Part shown: positions 8,460 through 18,074 of the stretch, one piece after another
Numbering within the stretch: position 1 is the first letter of the stretch
How the letters are laid out: each line of letters begins with the position of its first letter
Assembly (NCBI RefSeq): GCF_016899955.1
Contig: NZ_JACJJL010000006.1
Coordinates: 104,081-168,080 of the forward strand
Direction: 5' to 3'
Origin: Marseilla massiliensis
Lineage (GTDB): Bacteria; Bacteroidota; Bacteroidia; Bacteroidales; Bacteroidaceae
Length of the DNA stretch: 64,000 bases
The notes under the pieces: generated by a model
The model's input: the letters and a program-made list of their open reading frames with translations, nothing else
What the model was told of the DNA's origin: nothing
Databases searched by the model: none
Made by a program: the position numbers and the translations under genes

Positions 8460-11201
8460 ATGTACAAATATCTGTTTTCATTGATACTCGTGGCCGTCAT
8501 GGCTTCAGCCGCCGCCGCGCAAGACTGCCTTGACATCAGCGGCGAATGGCTTTGCGGGGGCACGACGCCAGTCAGACTGCCCGGAACCACCGATGACGCA
8601 CGCCTCGGAGAGCCTAACAGGCTGGGGCCGGCAATGGCCAAGCCACAGCTGACCCACCTCACGCGACGCCATTGTTTCATGGGCGAGGCGCGTTACCTGC
8701 GCCGTGTCGACATACCCAAGGCCATGGCCGGACGGCCGCTTAGGGTAACGTTTGAGCGTGTGTTGTGGCACAGCCGGCTTTTTGTTGACGGTCGCGACAT
8801 GGGCCAGAGCCAGGAAAGCCTTGTCTCCCCGCATGTCTACACCATCCCCCGGGGGCTTGCCGAAGGCGCCCATGAGATAGAGCTTCGCGTGGACAACAGC
8901 AAGCAATACGATATATCGTACAATGAGATGTGCCATGCCTACACCGATGAGACACAAATCAAATGGAACGGGGTGCTCGGACGGATGGAGATAACGGCGC
9001 TGGCCGACGTCGAGATAGCGTCGCTCGATGTTTATCCCGACGTGGCCGGACGGCGCATCAGCGTGGCTGCCAGGCTGTCGAAGCATGGCGGCGGTCGCGC
9101 CAAGGGCGTGCTCACCTTGGGCGTGAGGCAACTTTCAACAGGTTGCAGGCTGCCTGTGAAGAGCCTGAGGGTGGCATTGCCCGACTCTGCAACCGACGTC
9201 ACGGCATGGTATGACATGGGCGACGACGTAAGGCTGTGGAGCGAGTTCGACCCCACACTCTACGAGCTTACAGCCGAATATGACGGCGGTGGCATACATG
9301 CAGGGCGCAATGTTACCTTCGGCATGCGCGAGATTGGCTCCGAAGGAGGCCGACTGCTGGTCAATGGGCGGCGCACCTTCCTGCGGGGCACGCTCGAGTG
9401 CTGTGTCTTTCCGCTCACCGGCACGCCGCCGACAACCGAAGACGGATGGCTGAAAGTGTTTGCCACTGCGCGCGACTGGGGCCTCAACCACCTGCGCTTC
9501 CACTCCTACTGCCCTCCCGAGGCAGCCTTCAGGGTGGCCGACCGCATGGGGTTCTACCTGCAGGTTGAGCTGCCCTGCTGGTCGCTCAACATCGGGCGCG
9601 ACAAGGCGGTGGAGCTTTTCTTGCGCCGTGAGTTCGACAACATTGTGGCAAACTATGGCAACCATCCGTCGCTGTGCCTCGTAAGCTGTGGCAATGAGCT
9701 GCAGAGTGACTTCACGGTGCTCAATTCCATGGTGCGCGACATGAAGCAGAAAGACCCCCGCCACCTTTATTCAACAACCACATACACCTTTGAGCGCGGC
9801 CACGGAGGGCATCCCGAGCCCGAAGACCAGTTCTTTGTCACCCAGCGTACCGACAGTGGCTGGGTGCGCGGCCAGGGCGTGTTTGATGCCGAGCGCCCGT
9901 CGTTTGAAAAAGACTATGCCGCATCCGTGGGCACGCCTTCCGTCCCTTTGATTTCTCACGAGATAGGCCAGTATGCCGTATATCCCAATGTCCGTGAGAT
10001 TGAGAAGTACACCGGGGTGCTCGACCCGCTCAACTTCAAGGCCGTGCGCGACGACTTGCGCGACAAGGGACTGCTCAAGTTGGCCGACGATTTCTTTGAT
10101 GCCTCGGGGCGTTTTGCCGCCATTCTGTATAAAGAGGAGGTGGAGCGTGCGTTGAAGACGCCTGGGTTCAGTGGCTTCCAACTGCTCGGCCTTCAGGACT
10201 TCCCGGGCCAGAGCACGGCCCTCGTGGGTCTTGTAGATGCCTTTTGGGACAACAAGGGCTTTATGTCTCCCGCCGATTTCCGCTGTTTCTGCGCCCCCGT
10301 TGTTCCGCTGGCGCGGTATGGCAAGGCGGTTTACACAACCGACGAGACGTTTGATGCGGCCGTCGAGGTGGCCAACTACGGGCGTGAAGCCATTGCGGGC
10401 GGCCGCCTCGTGTGGACGCTGGCCGACGACTTGGGGCGCACCGTGGGCAGCGGCGCGACAGACTGCGGCACCATCGCTCAGGGCGGCCTTACTGCCCTGG
10501 GGCGCGTCAAGGTGGATTTGGGCGGCGTGGCCGGGCCTTGCCGGCTAACGTTGCGCGTGGCTTTGGACGGCACTCCGTGGCGCAACAGCTGGCACATCTG
10601 GGTGTATCCGCCCACCGCGGGGCTTGATTGTGGCGACGTGGTGCTGACGGCCGATTGCGACGAGGCTGCCAGGGCGCTGGCCAAAGGCCGCAAGGTGCTT
10701 TTCTCGCCCGCCGAAAAGCACCTCAAGGGGCTTGAAGGCAAGTTTGTGCCTGTGTTCTGGAGCCCTGTCCACTTCCCCAAGCAAGCCGGCACCATGGGCG
10801 TGCTCTGCAACCCGAGCCATCCCGCGCTGGCGTCGTTCCCCACAGAGTCGCATTCCGACTGGCAGTGGTGGGGGCTGATGAAGAACTCAAAGGTGCTGGT
10901 GACGGATTCGCTGCGCAATGTCGTTCCGATAGTGAGCGTGATAGACAACTTTGCCAACAACCGCCGTCTTGCTGCTGCCATCGAGGCGCGTTGCGGCGGT
11001 GGCAGACTGCTGTTCACGTCGATGAACCTCATCGAGAAGATGAATTCGTGCCCAGAGGCGCGCCAGATGGCGGTCAGCCTGTTGCGTTACATGAACTCCG
11101 ACGACTTTGCCCCTGCCGCAGAAATGACCGTAGGCGAGCTGCGTTCGTTTATCTCGGCTACCGACAACAGCATTAAGACCGGTGCCGAGTCTATCTACTG
11201 A
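8460..11201 (+). CDS. Secreted glycoside hydrolase family 2 enzyme (beta-galactosidase-like)
   Basis: A 913-residue protein with a signal peptide (about 1-20, ending AAAAQ). GH2 order is visible: sugar-binding jelly roll (about 25-190), immunoglobulin-like domain (about 190-290), then a TIM barrel. The expected acid/base is Glu413 in SCGNEL and the nucleophile Glu501 in SHEIGQY. After the barrel comes a long C-terminal part (about 620-880) with an Ig-like stretch and an alpha/beta segment (GRKVLFSPAEKHL, PVFWSP) shared with the second GH2 enzyme at 13947. GH2 members act on beta-galactosides, beta-glucuronides, beta-mannosides or arabinosides. Context favours a pectin or arabinogalactan side chain, but the substrate is not proven. 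Confidence 0.88.
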   Translation: MYKYLFSLILVAVMASAAAAQDCLDISGEWLCGGTTPVRLPGTTDDARLGEPNRLGPAMAKPQLTHLTRRHCFMGEARYLRRVDIPKAMAGRPLRVTFERVLWHSRLFVDGRDMGQSQESLVSPHVYTIPRGLAEGAHEIELRVDNSKQYDISYNEMCHAYTDETQIKWNGVLGRMEITALADVEIASLDVYPDVAGRRISVAARLSKHGGGRAKGVLTLGVRQLSTGCRLPVKSLRVALPDSATDVTAWYDMGDDVRLWSEFDPTLYELTAEYDGGGIHAGRNVTFGMREIGSEGGRLLVNGRRTFLRGTLECCVFPLTGTPPTTEDGWLKVFATARDWGLNHLRFHSYCPPEAAFRVADRMGFYLQVELPCWSLNIGRDKAVELFLRREFDNIVANYGNHPSLCLVSCGNELQSDFTVLNSMVRDMKQKDPRHLYSTTTYTFERGHGGHPEPEDQFFVTQRTDSGWVRGQGVFDAERPSFEKDYAASVGTPSVPLISHEIGQYAVYPNVREIEKYTGVLDPLNFKAVRDDLRDKGLLKLADDFFDASGRFAAILYKEEVERALKTPGFSGFQLLGLQDFPGQSTALVGLVDAFWDNKGFMSPADFRCFCAPVVPLARYGKAVYTTDETFDAAVEVANYGREAIAGGRLVWTLADDLGRTVGSGATDCGTIAQGGLTALGRVKVDLGGVAGPCRLTLRVALDGTPWRNSWHIWVYPPTAGLDCGDVVLTADCDEAARALAKGRKVLFSPAEKHLKGLEGKFVPVFWSPVHFPKQAGTMGVLCNPSHPALASFPTESHSDWQWWGLMKNSKVLVTDSLRNVVPIVSVIDNFANNRRLAAAIEARCGGGRLLFTSMNLIEKMNSCPEARQMAVSLLRYMNSDDFAPAAEMTVGELRSFISATDNSIKTGAESIY

Positions 11202-11290
11202 CACCGGTATGCGGCTCAGCCAGCAAGCCCTTTCGTGCCACTTGCTTGTTCAGGCTGTGGCCGGTGGCGTAACCACGTGTCACACAGCGC

Positions 11291-11390
11291 GTTGCAGAAC
11301 GGGCCGTTTCCTGCTGCAAAACGGCCCGTTCTGAGGGCCGAAAAGCGTTGTTTCGCAAGGCAATACGGCCGATGTTGCAAACCTGTCCGG
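11291..11390. repeat. 22-bp-phased palindromic array, locus 1
   Basis: Copies of the core ACGGSCCGT place their first C at 11300, 11322, 11366 and 11388, with a degenerate unit at 11344, so every step is 22 bases or a multiple. Flanks are TTGCA/TGCAA-like. It lies in the 650-base gap between the first GH2 gene and the GH35 gene. I see no gene elsewhere in that gap; its last 100 bases turn AT-rich and probably hold the GH35 promoter. Confidence 0.75.
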
Positions 11391-11853
11391 TCAATGGCGT
11401 TTGGCAGAAGGAGTGCGTAGGCCCGGCAGGCCCGGTGGGGGCATTGGTGCATGGCGGCATGGCGATGTTTTGCCCGGGGCATTGCTTGATGTCTGTGCGA
11501 GTGCGTCGAATGCGCTATTTTAAGATAATGATGATGGCAAACTACATGAATCAACAAACGTAATGTGTAGTATGAAACATGCAAATGGTCTGCTGCGTGT
11601 CATGCATGCAGCCCTGATGCCCGGCCCAATGTACGGCCCGGAGGGCATACGGGTGGCCCCCAGATGGGCGGCACAGGCCGGGGGCTTGCCGTGGCAGGCC
11701 GCCGTGGCTGCGGCAGTATGGCGTTGTGCAGCCCCTGTGGCTGTTCCGGCAACTTTGTTTTAAGATTTGATTGTATGCACGCAATACTCTTTTGTTTTTT
11801 CAGTTATGTCAATATAATGTTTAATAAAAAATAAATCAAAATATGAATCTGAT

Positions 11854-13893
11854 ATGAAACAGCTAATGAAAGGATTCTTGCTGGCAGGGGCCATGGTGCT
11901 TTCAGCACACTGCCTTGTGGCGCAAGTGCCCGAAGTAAAGTGGGATTCGCGCAGCCTTATCATAGGCGGCAAGCGCGTGGTGCCCGTGATGGGCGAGGTG
12001 CATTACTCCCGAATACCCGCCGACGAGTGGCAGCGCGAGGTGCGGAAGATGAAGGATGGCGGCGTGACAATCATCGCCAACTATGTGTTTTGGAACCATG
12101 TCGAGGAGCAGGAGGGCATATTCGACTGGAGCGGACAGCGCGACCTGCGCCGCTTCCTTGAGGTTTGCAAGGCCGAAGGCATGCCCGTGGTGCTGCGCAT
12201 AGGCCCGTTCTGCCATGGCGAGGCACGCTGCGGTGGCATCCCCGACTGGGTTTTTACAAAGGGATGCCGCACGCGCGACACCAACAAGACGTTCATGTCG
12301 TTTGTCGACAATCTCTACAGGCAAATCTATTCTCAGGTGATTGGCTTGCAGTGGAAGGACGGAGGGCCGGTAGTGGCCGTGCAGTTTGACAACGAGCAGC
12401 GCAACGGCAACTATCTCATGGCACTCAAGAAGCTGGCCCTGTCGATAGGCTTCGACCTGCCGTTCTACACCCGCACGGGGTGGCCCGAGCTTACGCGGCC
12501 CGTGCCTTACGGCGAGATGCTGCCGCTGTATGGCGACTATGCCGACGGCTTCTGGGACCGCTCTACCAAGGAAACGGCCGGAAACTATTACAAGGCGTTC
12601 AACTTCAAGGCTTTCCGCAGCTCGACGGCGATAGCCAGCGAGCAGCTCGGCGAGCAGAAAGAGAGGCTCAGCAAGGGCGACGAGCAGTATCCGTACTTCA
12701 CTTGCGAGCTTGGGGGAGGCATGATGACTTCATACCATCGCCGCGTCTACGTATATCCCGAAGACGCCTATTCGCTGGCCATTGTCAAGCTGGGCAGTGG
12801 CAGCAACCTGCTCGGATACTATATGTACCACGGCGGCACCAACCCCGACGGCAAGCTGACATACCTAAACGAAAACCAGCGCACGCCCGCGACAAACCAC
12901 AACGACCTGCCTGTGAAGACGTATGACTTCCAGGCTCCGCTCGGCGAATTTGGCCAGCGCAACCCTCATTTCTACACTCTGCGCAAGCTGCACATGTTTA
13001 TGCACGACTACGCCGAGACGCTGGCACCGATGGATGCCTCGTTTCCGTGCCCGCAAGACATAAAGAAAGGCGACGACAGCCACCTCAGGTGGGCTTACCG
13101 TTCGCAGGGCGACAGCGGCTTCGTCTTTGTCAACAACTACGAGAGACTGCAGAACCTGACAGACAAGCGGGGCGTGCAGTTCAGCGTATGCGGTGTCACC
13201 TTCCCCCGCAAGCCTATGACCATACCGGCCGGCACGGCCTGCATCTTCCCGGTAAACATCGACGGTATCAGGTATGCAACGGCGCAAATCATAGCCAAGC
13301 GCGACGGAAAGATATACCTGGAGCAGATAAAGGGCGTGCCCACAGAGATATGCGTCGACGGCAAGACGCTCAGAAACGTCAAGCCAAAGGGCATAGGTAA
13401 GCCAGTTTACCGCAACATTTACCTCGTCGACTCTGAGACGGCCGGAAGACTCTTCTTGCCTGATGAGGCCCGCCTTGACATGAAGGTGGGCGTCGACCTT
13501 GCCAAGGTGCGCGAGGCCGGCGAGCCGCGCAAGATAACCATCGGCGTGCAGAAAGTGGCCGAAGAGCCTACCGACGACGACTTCAATGCGGCCGCTGTAT
13601 ACACCATAGGCCTGCCGGCCGACAGCCTGCGAGCCGACCGCCTGCTGCGTATTGACTACCGGGGCGACGTGGCACGGCTTTATGCCGACGGCAAACTCGT
13701 GGCCGACAACTTCTACAACGGCCGCCCCTTCCTTTTCGGGCTATGGCGGCTGCCGGCCGGATGCAGCCGGCTGGAGCTGCGCATACTGCCGTTGCAGAAA
13801 GACATGCCGGTGTATTTCCCGCGTGAGGCCAACGTCAGCGAGCCGGGCGAGCAGGTTTACGGCGTGACCACACTCACCCTCGCAGAGTATTGA
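11854..13893 (+). CDS. Secreted glycoside hydrolase family 35 enzyme (beta-galactosidase-like)
   Basis: A 679-residue protein with a signal peptide (about 1-24, ending CLVAQ). The GH35 barrel begins at once with signatures GEVHYSRIPADEW, NYVFWNHVEEQEG and RIGPFCHGEARCGGIPDW. The expected acid/base is Glu181 in VQFDNEQ, where the family usually has V-x-x-ENEYG, and the nucleophile is Glu285 in CELGGGM. C-terminal beta-sandwich domains follow the barrel. The family releases terminal beta-linked galactose, and in pectin loci trims galactan or arabinogalactan side chains. The altered residues around the acid/base could mean an unusual specificity. It is 53 bases upstream of the second GH2 gene and probably cotranscribed with it. 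Confidence 0.9.
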   Translation: MKQLMKGFLLAGAMVLSAHCLVAQVPEVKWDSRSLIIGGKRVVPVMGEVHYSRIPADEWQREVRKMKDGGVTIIANYVFWNHVEEQEGIFDWSGQRDLRRFLEVCKAEGMPVVLRIGPFCHGEARCGGIPDWVFTKGCRTRDTNKTFMSFVDNLYRQIYSQVIGLQWKDGGPVVAVQFDNEQRNGNYLMALKKLALSIGFDLPFYTRTGWPELTRPVPYGEMLPLYGDYADGFWDRSTKETAGNYYKAFNFKAFRSSTAIASEQLGEQKERLSKGDEQYPYFTCELGGGMMTSYHRRVYVYPEDAYSLAIVKLGSGSNLLGYYMYHGGTNPDGKLTYLNENQRTPATNHNDLPVKTYDFQAPLGEFGQRNPHFYTLRKLHMFMHDYAETLAPMDASFPCPQDIKKGDDSHLRWAYRSQGDSGFVFVNNYERLQNLTDKRGVQFSVCGVTFPRKPMTIPAGTACIFPVNIDGIRYATAQIIAKRDGKIYLEQIKGVPTEICVDGKTLRNVKPKGIGKPVYRNIYLVDSETAGRLFLPDEARLDMKVGVDLAKVREAGEPRKITIGVQKVAEEPTDDDFNAAAVYTIGLPADSLRADRLLRIDYRGDVARLYADGKLVADNFYNGRPFLFGLWRLPAGCSRLELRILPLQKDMPVYFPREANVSEPGEQVYGVTTLTLAEY

Positions 13894-13946
13894 ACAGGGC
13901 TGCCAGGCAGCCAACAACAGGTTTTAAGCAACATCATTTTATTTAT

Positions 13947-16802
13947 ATGAATAAGAGACTATTATCAATCTTGCTTGTGCTTGCGGCCATGTCGGCCCAT
14001 GCGCAGGACAAAATCGACCTGGCGGGAGAATGGAATTTCGTGCAGGGCGATACCCCCGACTACAACGACCGGGTGACGTTGCCCGGCTCTATGCTCACCA
14101 ACGGCAAGGGAAACGAGGTGACCGTCGAGACGAAATGGGTGAGCAGCCTTTACGATTCGTCGTTTTTCTTCAACCCATACATGGCCAAATACCGCCAGCC
14201 GGGCAAGATGAAGTTCCCCTTTTTCCTCACTCCGGACAAGCACTACGTGGGCAATGCGTGGTACAGCCGTAAGGTCAGCGTGCCAAAGGCGTGGGGCAAG
14301 AAGCGCCTGCTGCTCTATCTTGAGCGCCCGCACATAGAGACCACGGTGTTCATCAACGGCAGGCAGGTGGGCCGCGACTCGTCGCTCAGCGTGCCGCACG
14401 TGTTCGACGTGACCGACTACGTGGCCCCGGGGCGCGACAACGACATTGCCATCAAGGTGTACAACGGCATAGAGAATGTGTGCGTGGGGCAAGACTCGCA
14501 CAGTGTGACCGACCAGACGCAGGGCGACTGGAACGGCATTGTGGGCCGCATGGAGCTGCAGGCGCGACCCGAGGTGTACATCGGCAACGTACAGGTTTAC
14601 CCCGACATCGACGCCAAGACCATCGACGTGGTGCTTAAGGTAGTGGGCGGCAAAGGCAAATACGACGTTAAGTTCAACGTGGCCGGGCGTGACTTTGAGC
14701 ACAAGAGGCTTGTGGCCGGGGCCGACGGGGCCGTCAGGGTGACGCTGCCCATGGGAGACGATGTAAAGCTGTGGGACGAGTTTGAGCCCAACTTGTACAC
14801 GCTGACGTCGGTGCTCGGCGCCGACACCGTGCAGACCGACTTCGGAATGCGCAAGATTGAGGTTCGCGGCAGGCAGTTCTACCTTAACGGCCGCCCCATC
14901 TGGATGCGCGGAACGGTAGAGAACTGCTGCTTCCCGCTGACGGGATATCCGCCAACCGACGAGGCTTCGTGGCTCAGGGTGTTCCGCAAATGCAAGGAGT
15001 ACGGGCTCAACATGATGCGCTTCCACTCGTTCTGTCCGCCCGAGGCGGCGTTCAAGGCGGCCGACAAGGTTGGCTTCTACCTGCAGCCCGAGGGACCGTC
15101 GTGGCCAAACCACGGTGTGCGCCTGCGCCGCGGCATGAACATAGACCACTACTTGCTTCAGGAGACGGAGCGCATGGTGGAGCATTACGGCAACCATCCG
15201 TCGTTCTGCATGCTGGCCGCCGGCAATGAGCCGGCAGGCGATTGGGTGCCCTGGGTGGGCGACTTTGTAGACCACTGGAAGCAGACGGGCGACCGCCGGC
15301 GCGTGTATTGCGGAGCGTCGGTGGGCGGCGGATGGGCCTGGGACCCCAAGAGCGAGTTCCACGTCAAGGGCGGTGCACGCGGGCTCGACTGGGACAGGCG
15401 TGCCCCACAGTCGACCGACGACTTCCTGAAGAACATAATGCAGGTGACGCAGAAGGGCCGCAAGCCTATAGTGTTCGACGTCAACGAGCCTTACCTGAGC
15501 CATGAGCTGGGCCAGTGGTGCGCATTTCCCGACCTGAAAGAGACCTCGCAGTACACCGGGGCGTACAAAGCGCGCAACTTCGAGATATTTGCCGACCTGC
15601 TGCGAGACAACGGCATGGCCTCGCAAGCCGGGAAATTCCTGATGGCCAGCGGCAAGTTGCAGACTCTGGCTTACAAGTATGACGTGGAGCGCAACCTCCG
15701 CACGCCCGACTACGCAGGCTTCCAGATGCTTGCCCTCAACGACTACAGCGGCCAGGGCACGGCGCTCGTGGGTGTGCTCAATGTGTTCTGGCGTGAAAAG
15801 GGCTACTGCAATGCCGACCAGTGGACGCAGTTCTGCTCGCCCATAGTGCCGCTGGCAAAGTTCCCGAAGTTTGTTTATACCAACGACGAAACGCTTAGCG
15901 TGGACGTCGAGATGTACAACGCATACCGCGAGACGCTGCGCGACGCCACTACGAAGTATACCGTCACCGATGCCAACGGCAACAAGGTGGCAGGCGGGCA
16001 GCTGTATGCCGGCGACATAACCGTGGGCAAGAACAGGGCACTGGGCACTGTGTCGATGCCGCTGTCGGCCATTGCCGAACCGTCGAAGCTGAAGCTCACC
16101 GTAACAACAACGCCTACCAACAATGTTGGGCAGCGCATAGAGAACAGCTGGGAGTTTTGGGTTTATCCGGCCAAGCAGGCCATGCCTGAGGCCAAGGGCA
16201 TACTTGTGACCGACACGCTCGACGCCCGGGCCGTGGCCGCATTGCGGAAAGGGGGACGCGTTTTGATAACGGCGGCCGGAAAGGTGCGCTTTGGCAACGA
16301 CGTGAAGCAGACCTACCTGCCCGTGTTCTGGAACACGAGCTGGTTTAAGATGCGCCCGCCACACACCACGGGGGCGGCCATCGACACGTCGCATCCGCTC
16401 TTCGGAGAGTTCCCGACCGACGACTGGAGCAACCTGAACTGGTGGGAATTGCTCAACAAGGCGCAGGTGATGAACCTCCGCGACTTCCCCGCTGCCTACC
16501 AGCCGCCCATCCAGCCCATCGACACATGGCACATAAGCCGCAAGCTCGGTATGCTTGTAGAGGCCAATGTGCTTGGCGGCCGACTGCTCATGACCACGAT
16601 GGACATCGACAGCAACCTCGACTCGAGGCCGGTGGCGCGCCAGATGCGCAAGGCCATCATCAGCTATATGGAGAGCGACGACTTCCGTCCGTCAATCACA
16701 CTTGAGCCGGAGGTGATAACAAACTTGTTTGAAAATGTGGCCCCGGCGGTGAATATGTTCACCAACGACTCGCCCGACGAGCTTAAGCCAAAGCTCAAGT
16801 GA
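13947..16802 (+). CDS. Secreted glycoside hydrolase family 2 enzyme, second copy
   Basis: A 951-residue protein starting MNKRLLSILLVLAAMSAHAQ, a clear signal peptide. That choice places the start 57 bases after the earliest in-frame ATG. Domain order matches the enzyme at 8460: jelly roll, Ig-like, TIM barrel and a long C-terminal alpha/beta part. The expected acid/base is Glu428 in AAGNEPAGD and the nucleophile Glu520 in SHELGQW. The two enzymes share local blocks (ENCCFPLTG/ECCVFPLTG, LRFHSYCPPEAAF/MRFHSFCPPEAAF) and are clearly paralogues, but diverged enough to act on different linkages. A strong terminator follows, ending the GH35-GH2 operon. Confidence 0.88.
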   Translation: MNKRLLSILLVLAAMSAHAQDKIDLAGEWNFVQGDTPDYNDRVTLPGSMLTNGKGNEVTVETKWVSSLYDSSFFFNPYMAKYRQPGKMKFPFFLTPDKHYVGNAWYSRKVSVPKAWGKKRLLLYLERPHIETTVFINGRQVGRDSSLSVPHVFDVTDYVAPGRDNDIAIKVYNGIENVCVGQDSHSVTDQTQGDWNGIVGRMELQARPEVYIGNVQVYPDIDAKTIDVVLKVVGGKGKYDVKFNVAGRDFEHKRLVAGADGAVRVTLPMGDDVKLWDEFEPNLYTLTSVLGADTVQTDFGMRKIEVRGRQFYLNGRPIWMRGTVENCCFPLTGYPPTDEASWLRVFRKCKEYGLNMMRFHSFCPPEAAFKAADKVGFYLQPEGPSWPNHGVRLRRGMNIDHYLLQETERMVEHYGNHPSFCMLAAGNEPAGDWVPWVGDFVDHWKQTGDRRRVYCGASVGGGWAWDPKSEFHVKGGARGLDWDRRAPQSTDDFLKNIMQVTQKGRKPIVFDVNEPYLSHELGQWCAFPDLKETSQYTGAYKARNFEIFADLLRDNGMASQAGKFLMASGKLQTLAYKYDVERNLRTPDYAGFQMLALNDYSGQGTALVGVLNVFWREKGYCNADQWTQFCSPIVPLAKFPKFVYTNDETLSVDVEMYNAYRETLRDATTKYTVTDANGNKVAGGQLYAGDITVGKNRALGTVSMPLSAIAEPSKLKLTVTTTPTNNVGQRIENSWEFWVYPAKQAMPEAKGILVTDTLDARAVAALRKGGRVLITAAGKVRFGNDVKQTYLPVFWNTSWFKMRPPHTTGAAIDTSHPLFGEFPTDDWSNLNWWELLNKAQVMNLRDFPAAYQPPIQPIDTWHISRKLGMLVEANVLGGRLLMTTMDIDSNLDSRPVARQMRKAIISYMESDDFRPSITLEPEVITNLFENVAPAVNMFTNDSPDELKPKLK

Positions 16803-16845
16803 CCGCTTGCCGTGGCTGTCCCTGCGGCTGCCCAAACGGCTTTCG

Positions 16846-16879
16846 AGGCTGCGCCATACCGCATGGCGCAGCCTTTTTT
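16846..16879 (+). terminator. Rho-independent terminator after the GH35-GH2 operon
   Basis: AGGCTGCGCCAT (16846-16857) pairs perfectly with ATGGCGCAGCCT (16863-16874) over 12 bp, followed by T at 16874-16879. Confidence 0.9.
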
Positions 16880-16983
16880 GTGCCTCCCGGCCGGCTGTTG
16901 CTGGCGTGGCGGCGTAGGGCCGCGAGCCGTTCGTGGCGGCGTCGGCAGCCTTCAGCCAACGTCATTCCGGTGGCCCACCACTG

Positions 16984-17067
16984 CGATATGGGCCGTTCGG
17001 CGTTGCAATACGGCCGATATTGCAATGCCGAACGGCCCGTTTCAGCCTGCAAAACGGGCCGTTTCCC
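16984..17067. repeat. 22-bp-phased palindromic array, locus 2, with a 20-bp hairpin
   Basis: Core positions 16989, 17011, 17033 and 17055 are spaced exactly 22 bases. Segments 16990-17009 and 17019-17038 form a 20-bp inverted repeat with one mismatch, which would be a G-U pair in RNA. The array lies between the operon terminator and the promoter of the outer-membrane protein gene. Confidence 0.8.
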
Positions 17068-17211
17068 GAAGTGGTTGGGACTCAGTCACTTGCGCAGATA
17101 GCTCGGCGCGAGGTCAGCGCCAGCTGTGGCCGGCCGCTGCATGCGGCATTTTGCGCTGTAATCCAGCGCCTTTCAGTTGGGCAGCCTGCAAGACTTTTTA
17201 ATACAAATCAT

Positions 17212-17242
17212 TTTGTTGTTAGCGAAATAACGTCTACCTTTG
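17212..17242 (+). promoter_or_regulatory. Consensus Bacteroidetes promoter of the outer-membrane protein gene
   Basis: TTTG (17212-17215), 19 bases, then TACCTTTG (17235-17242). This is a perfect match to both boxes, 33 bases before the ATG at 17276. Confidence 0.88.
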
Positions 17243-17275
17243 CACCCTATAATCATTTAACGACCAACCAAAAAT

Positions 17276-17926
17276 ATGAAAAAGATACTCCTGTCGGCCA
17301 TTGCCTTCATCATGGCATTGCCTTCGGTAGCCCAGTATGGCTATCCGTTCAACTCTGCATACACCGAAGAGCACAACATATATTACGGCCTGAGGCTTGG
17401 CCTCGCGCTTGCCACCGTAAACTCAGACGACGATGTGCTCGACGGCGGCAGTGTGCGCTCAGGGCTCAACCTTGGTGCCATCATAGGCTTCCAGTTGTCG
17501 CCCGCGGCTCCGGTATACCTTGAGACAGGCTTGTTTTATACCGAGAAGGGAGGCAACGGAAAGGTCGACGGGGCCAAGTTTACCTACGACCTGAACTATC
17601 TCGAGCTGCCCATCCTGGCCAAATACAAGTATGATGTTGACGGCAACTTCAGCATACAGCCTTTTGCCGGAGGCTACATAGCTTGCGGTGTGGGCGGAAA
17701 GGTGAAGGACTACGGGCTCACCCCCGACGACAGGGCTGTCTACTCTTCGTTCTCGAGCGGCTTTTTCAAGCGCTTCGATGGCGGTCTGCGCATAGGTTGC
17801 GGTGCCGAATACCAGATGATTTATGCCGAGATGGCCTACGACTTCGGCCTGGCCAACATTTGCCACAGCGACTTCGACACGTCGCACACAGGGTGCTTCT
17901 ACCTTAACTTCGGCGTCAACTTCTGA
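17276..17926 (+). CDS. Outer-membrane beta-barrel protein, PorT-like family
   Basis: A 216-residue protein with a signal peptide (about 1-19, ending SVAQ). Alternating hydrophobic/polar strands follow (GLNLGAIIGFQLS, VYLETGLFYTEKGG, LELPILAKYKYDVDG, FAGGYIACGVGGKV), ending in an aromatic residue as barrel proteins do (YLNFGVNF). This fits small barrels with the PF13568-type fold. Such proteins often have no known cargo. It has its own consensus promoter and a terminator, so it is a single-gene unit, and its link to the neighbouring glycan genes is only positional. Confidence 0.8.
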   Translation: MKKILLSAIAFIMALPSVAQYGYPFNSAYTEEHNIYYGLRLGLALATVNSDDDVLDGGSVRSGLNLGAIIGFQLSPAAPVYLETGLFYTEKGGNGKVDGAKFTYDLNYLELPILAKYKYDVDGNFSIQPFAGGYIACGVGGKVKDYGLTPDDRAVYSSFSSGFFKRFDGGLRIGCGAEYQMIYAEMAYDFGLANICHSDFDTSHTGCFYLNFGVNF

Positions 17927-18009
17927 CGGCGGGGCCCGCCGTTTGCACTGACGGGCTGCCAGCCACCGGCTTTCAAGGCGCCGCCGCCACGTCTGTCGAC
18001 TGCAATCAA

Positions 18010-18051
18010 AAAGGCCGCAACACTCGCTTTGAGGTGAGTGTTGCGGCCTTT
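18010..18051. terminator. Bidirectional terminator between the barrel gene and aldA
   Basis: AAAGGCCGCAACACTC (18010-18025) and its exact reverse complement (18036-18051) form a perfect 16-bp stem with A and T edges, between two convergent genes. Confidence 0.9.
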
Positions 18052-18074
18052 GCCGTGCCGGTTGTGCCTTCGGC

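Noticed and set aside
13965..16532. 855-codon open frame on the minus strand opposite the second GH2 gene
   Set aside because: It is the antisense shadow of a clear GH2 gene with catalytic motifs; its translation is His/Arg/Val-rich and shows no domain.
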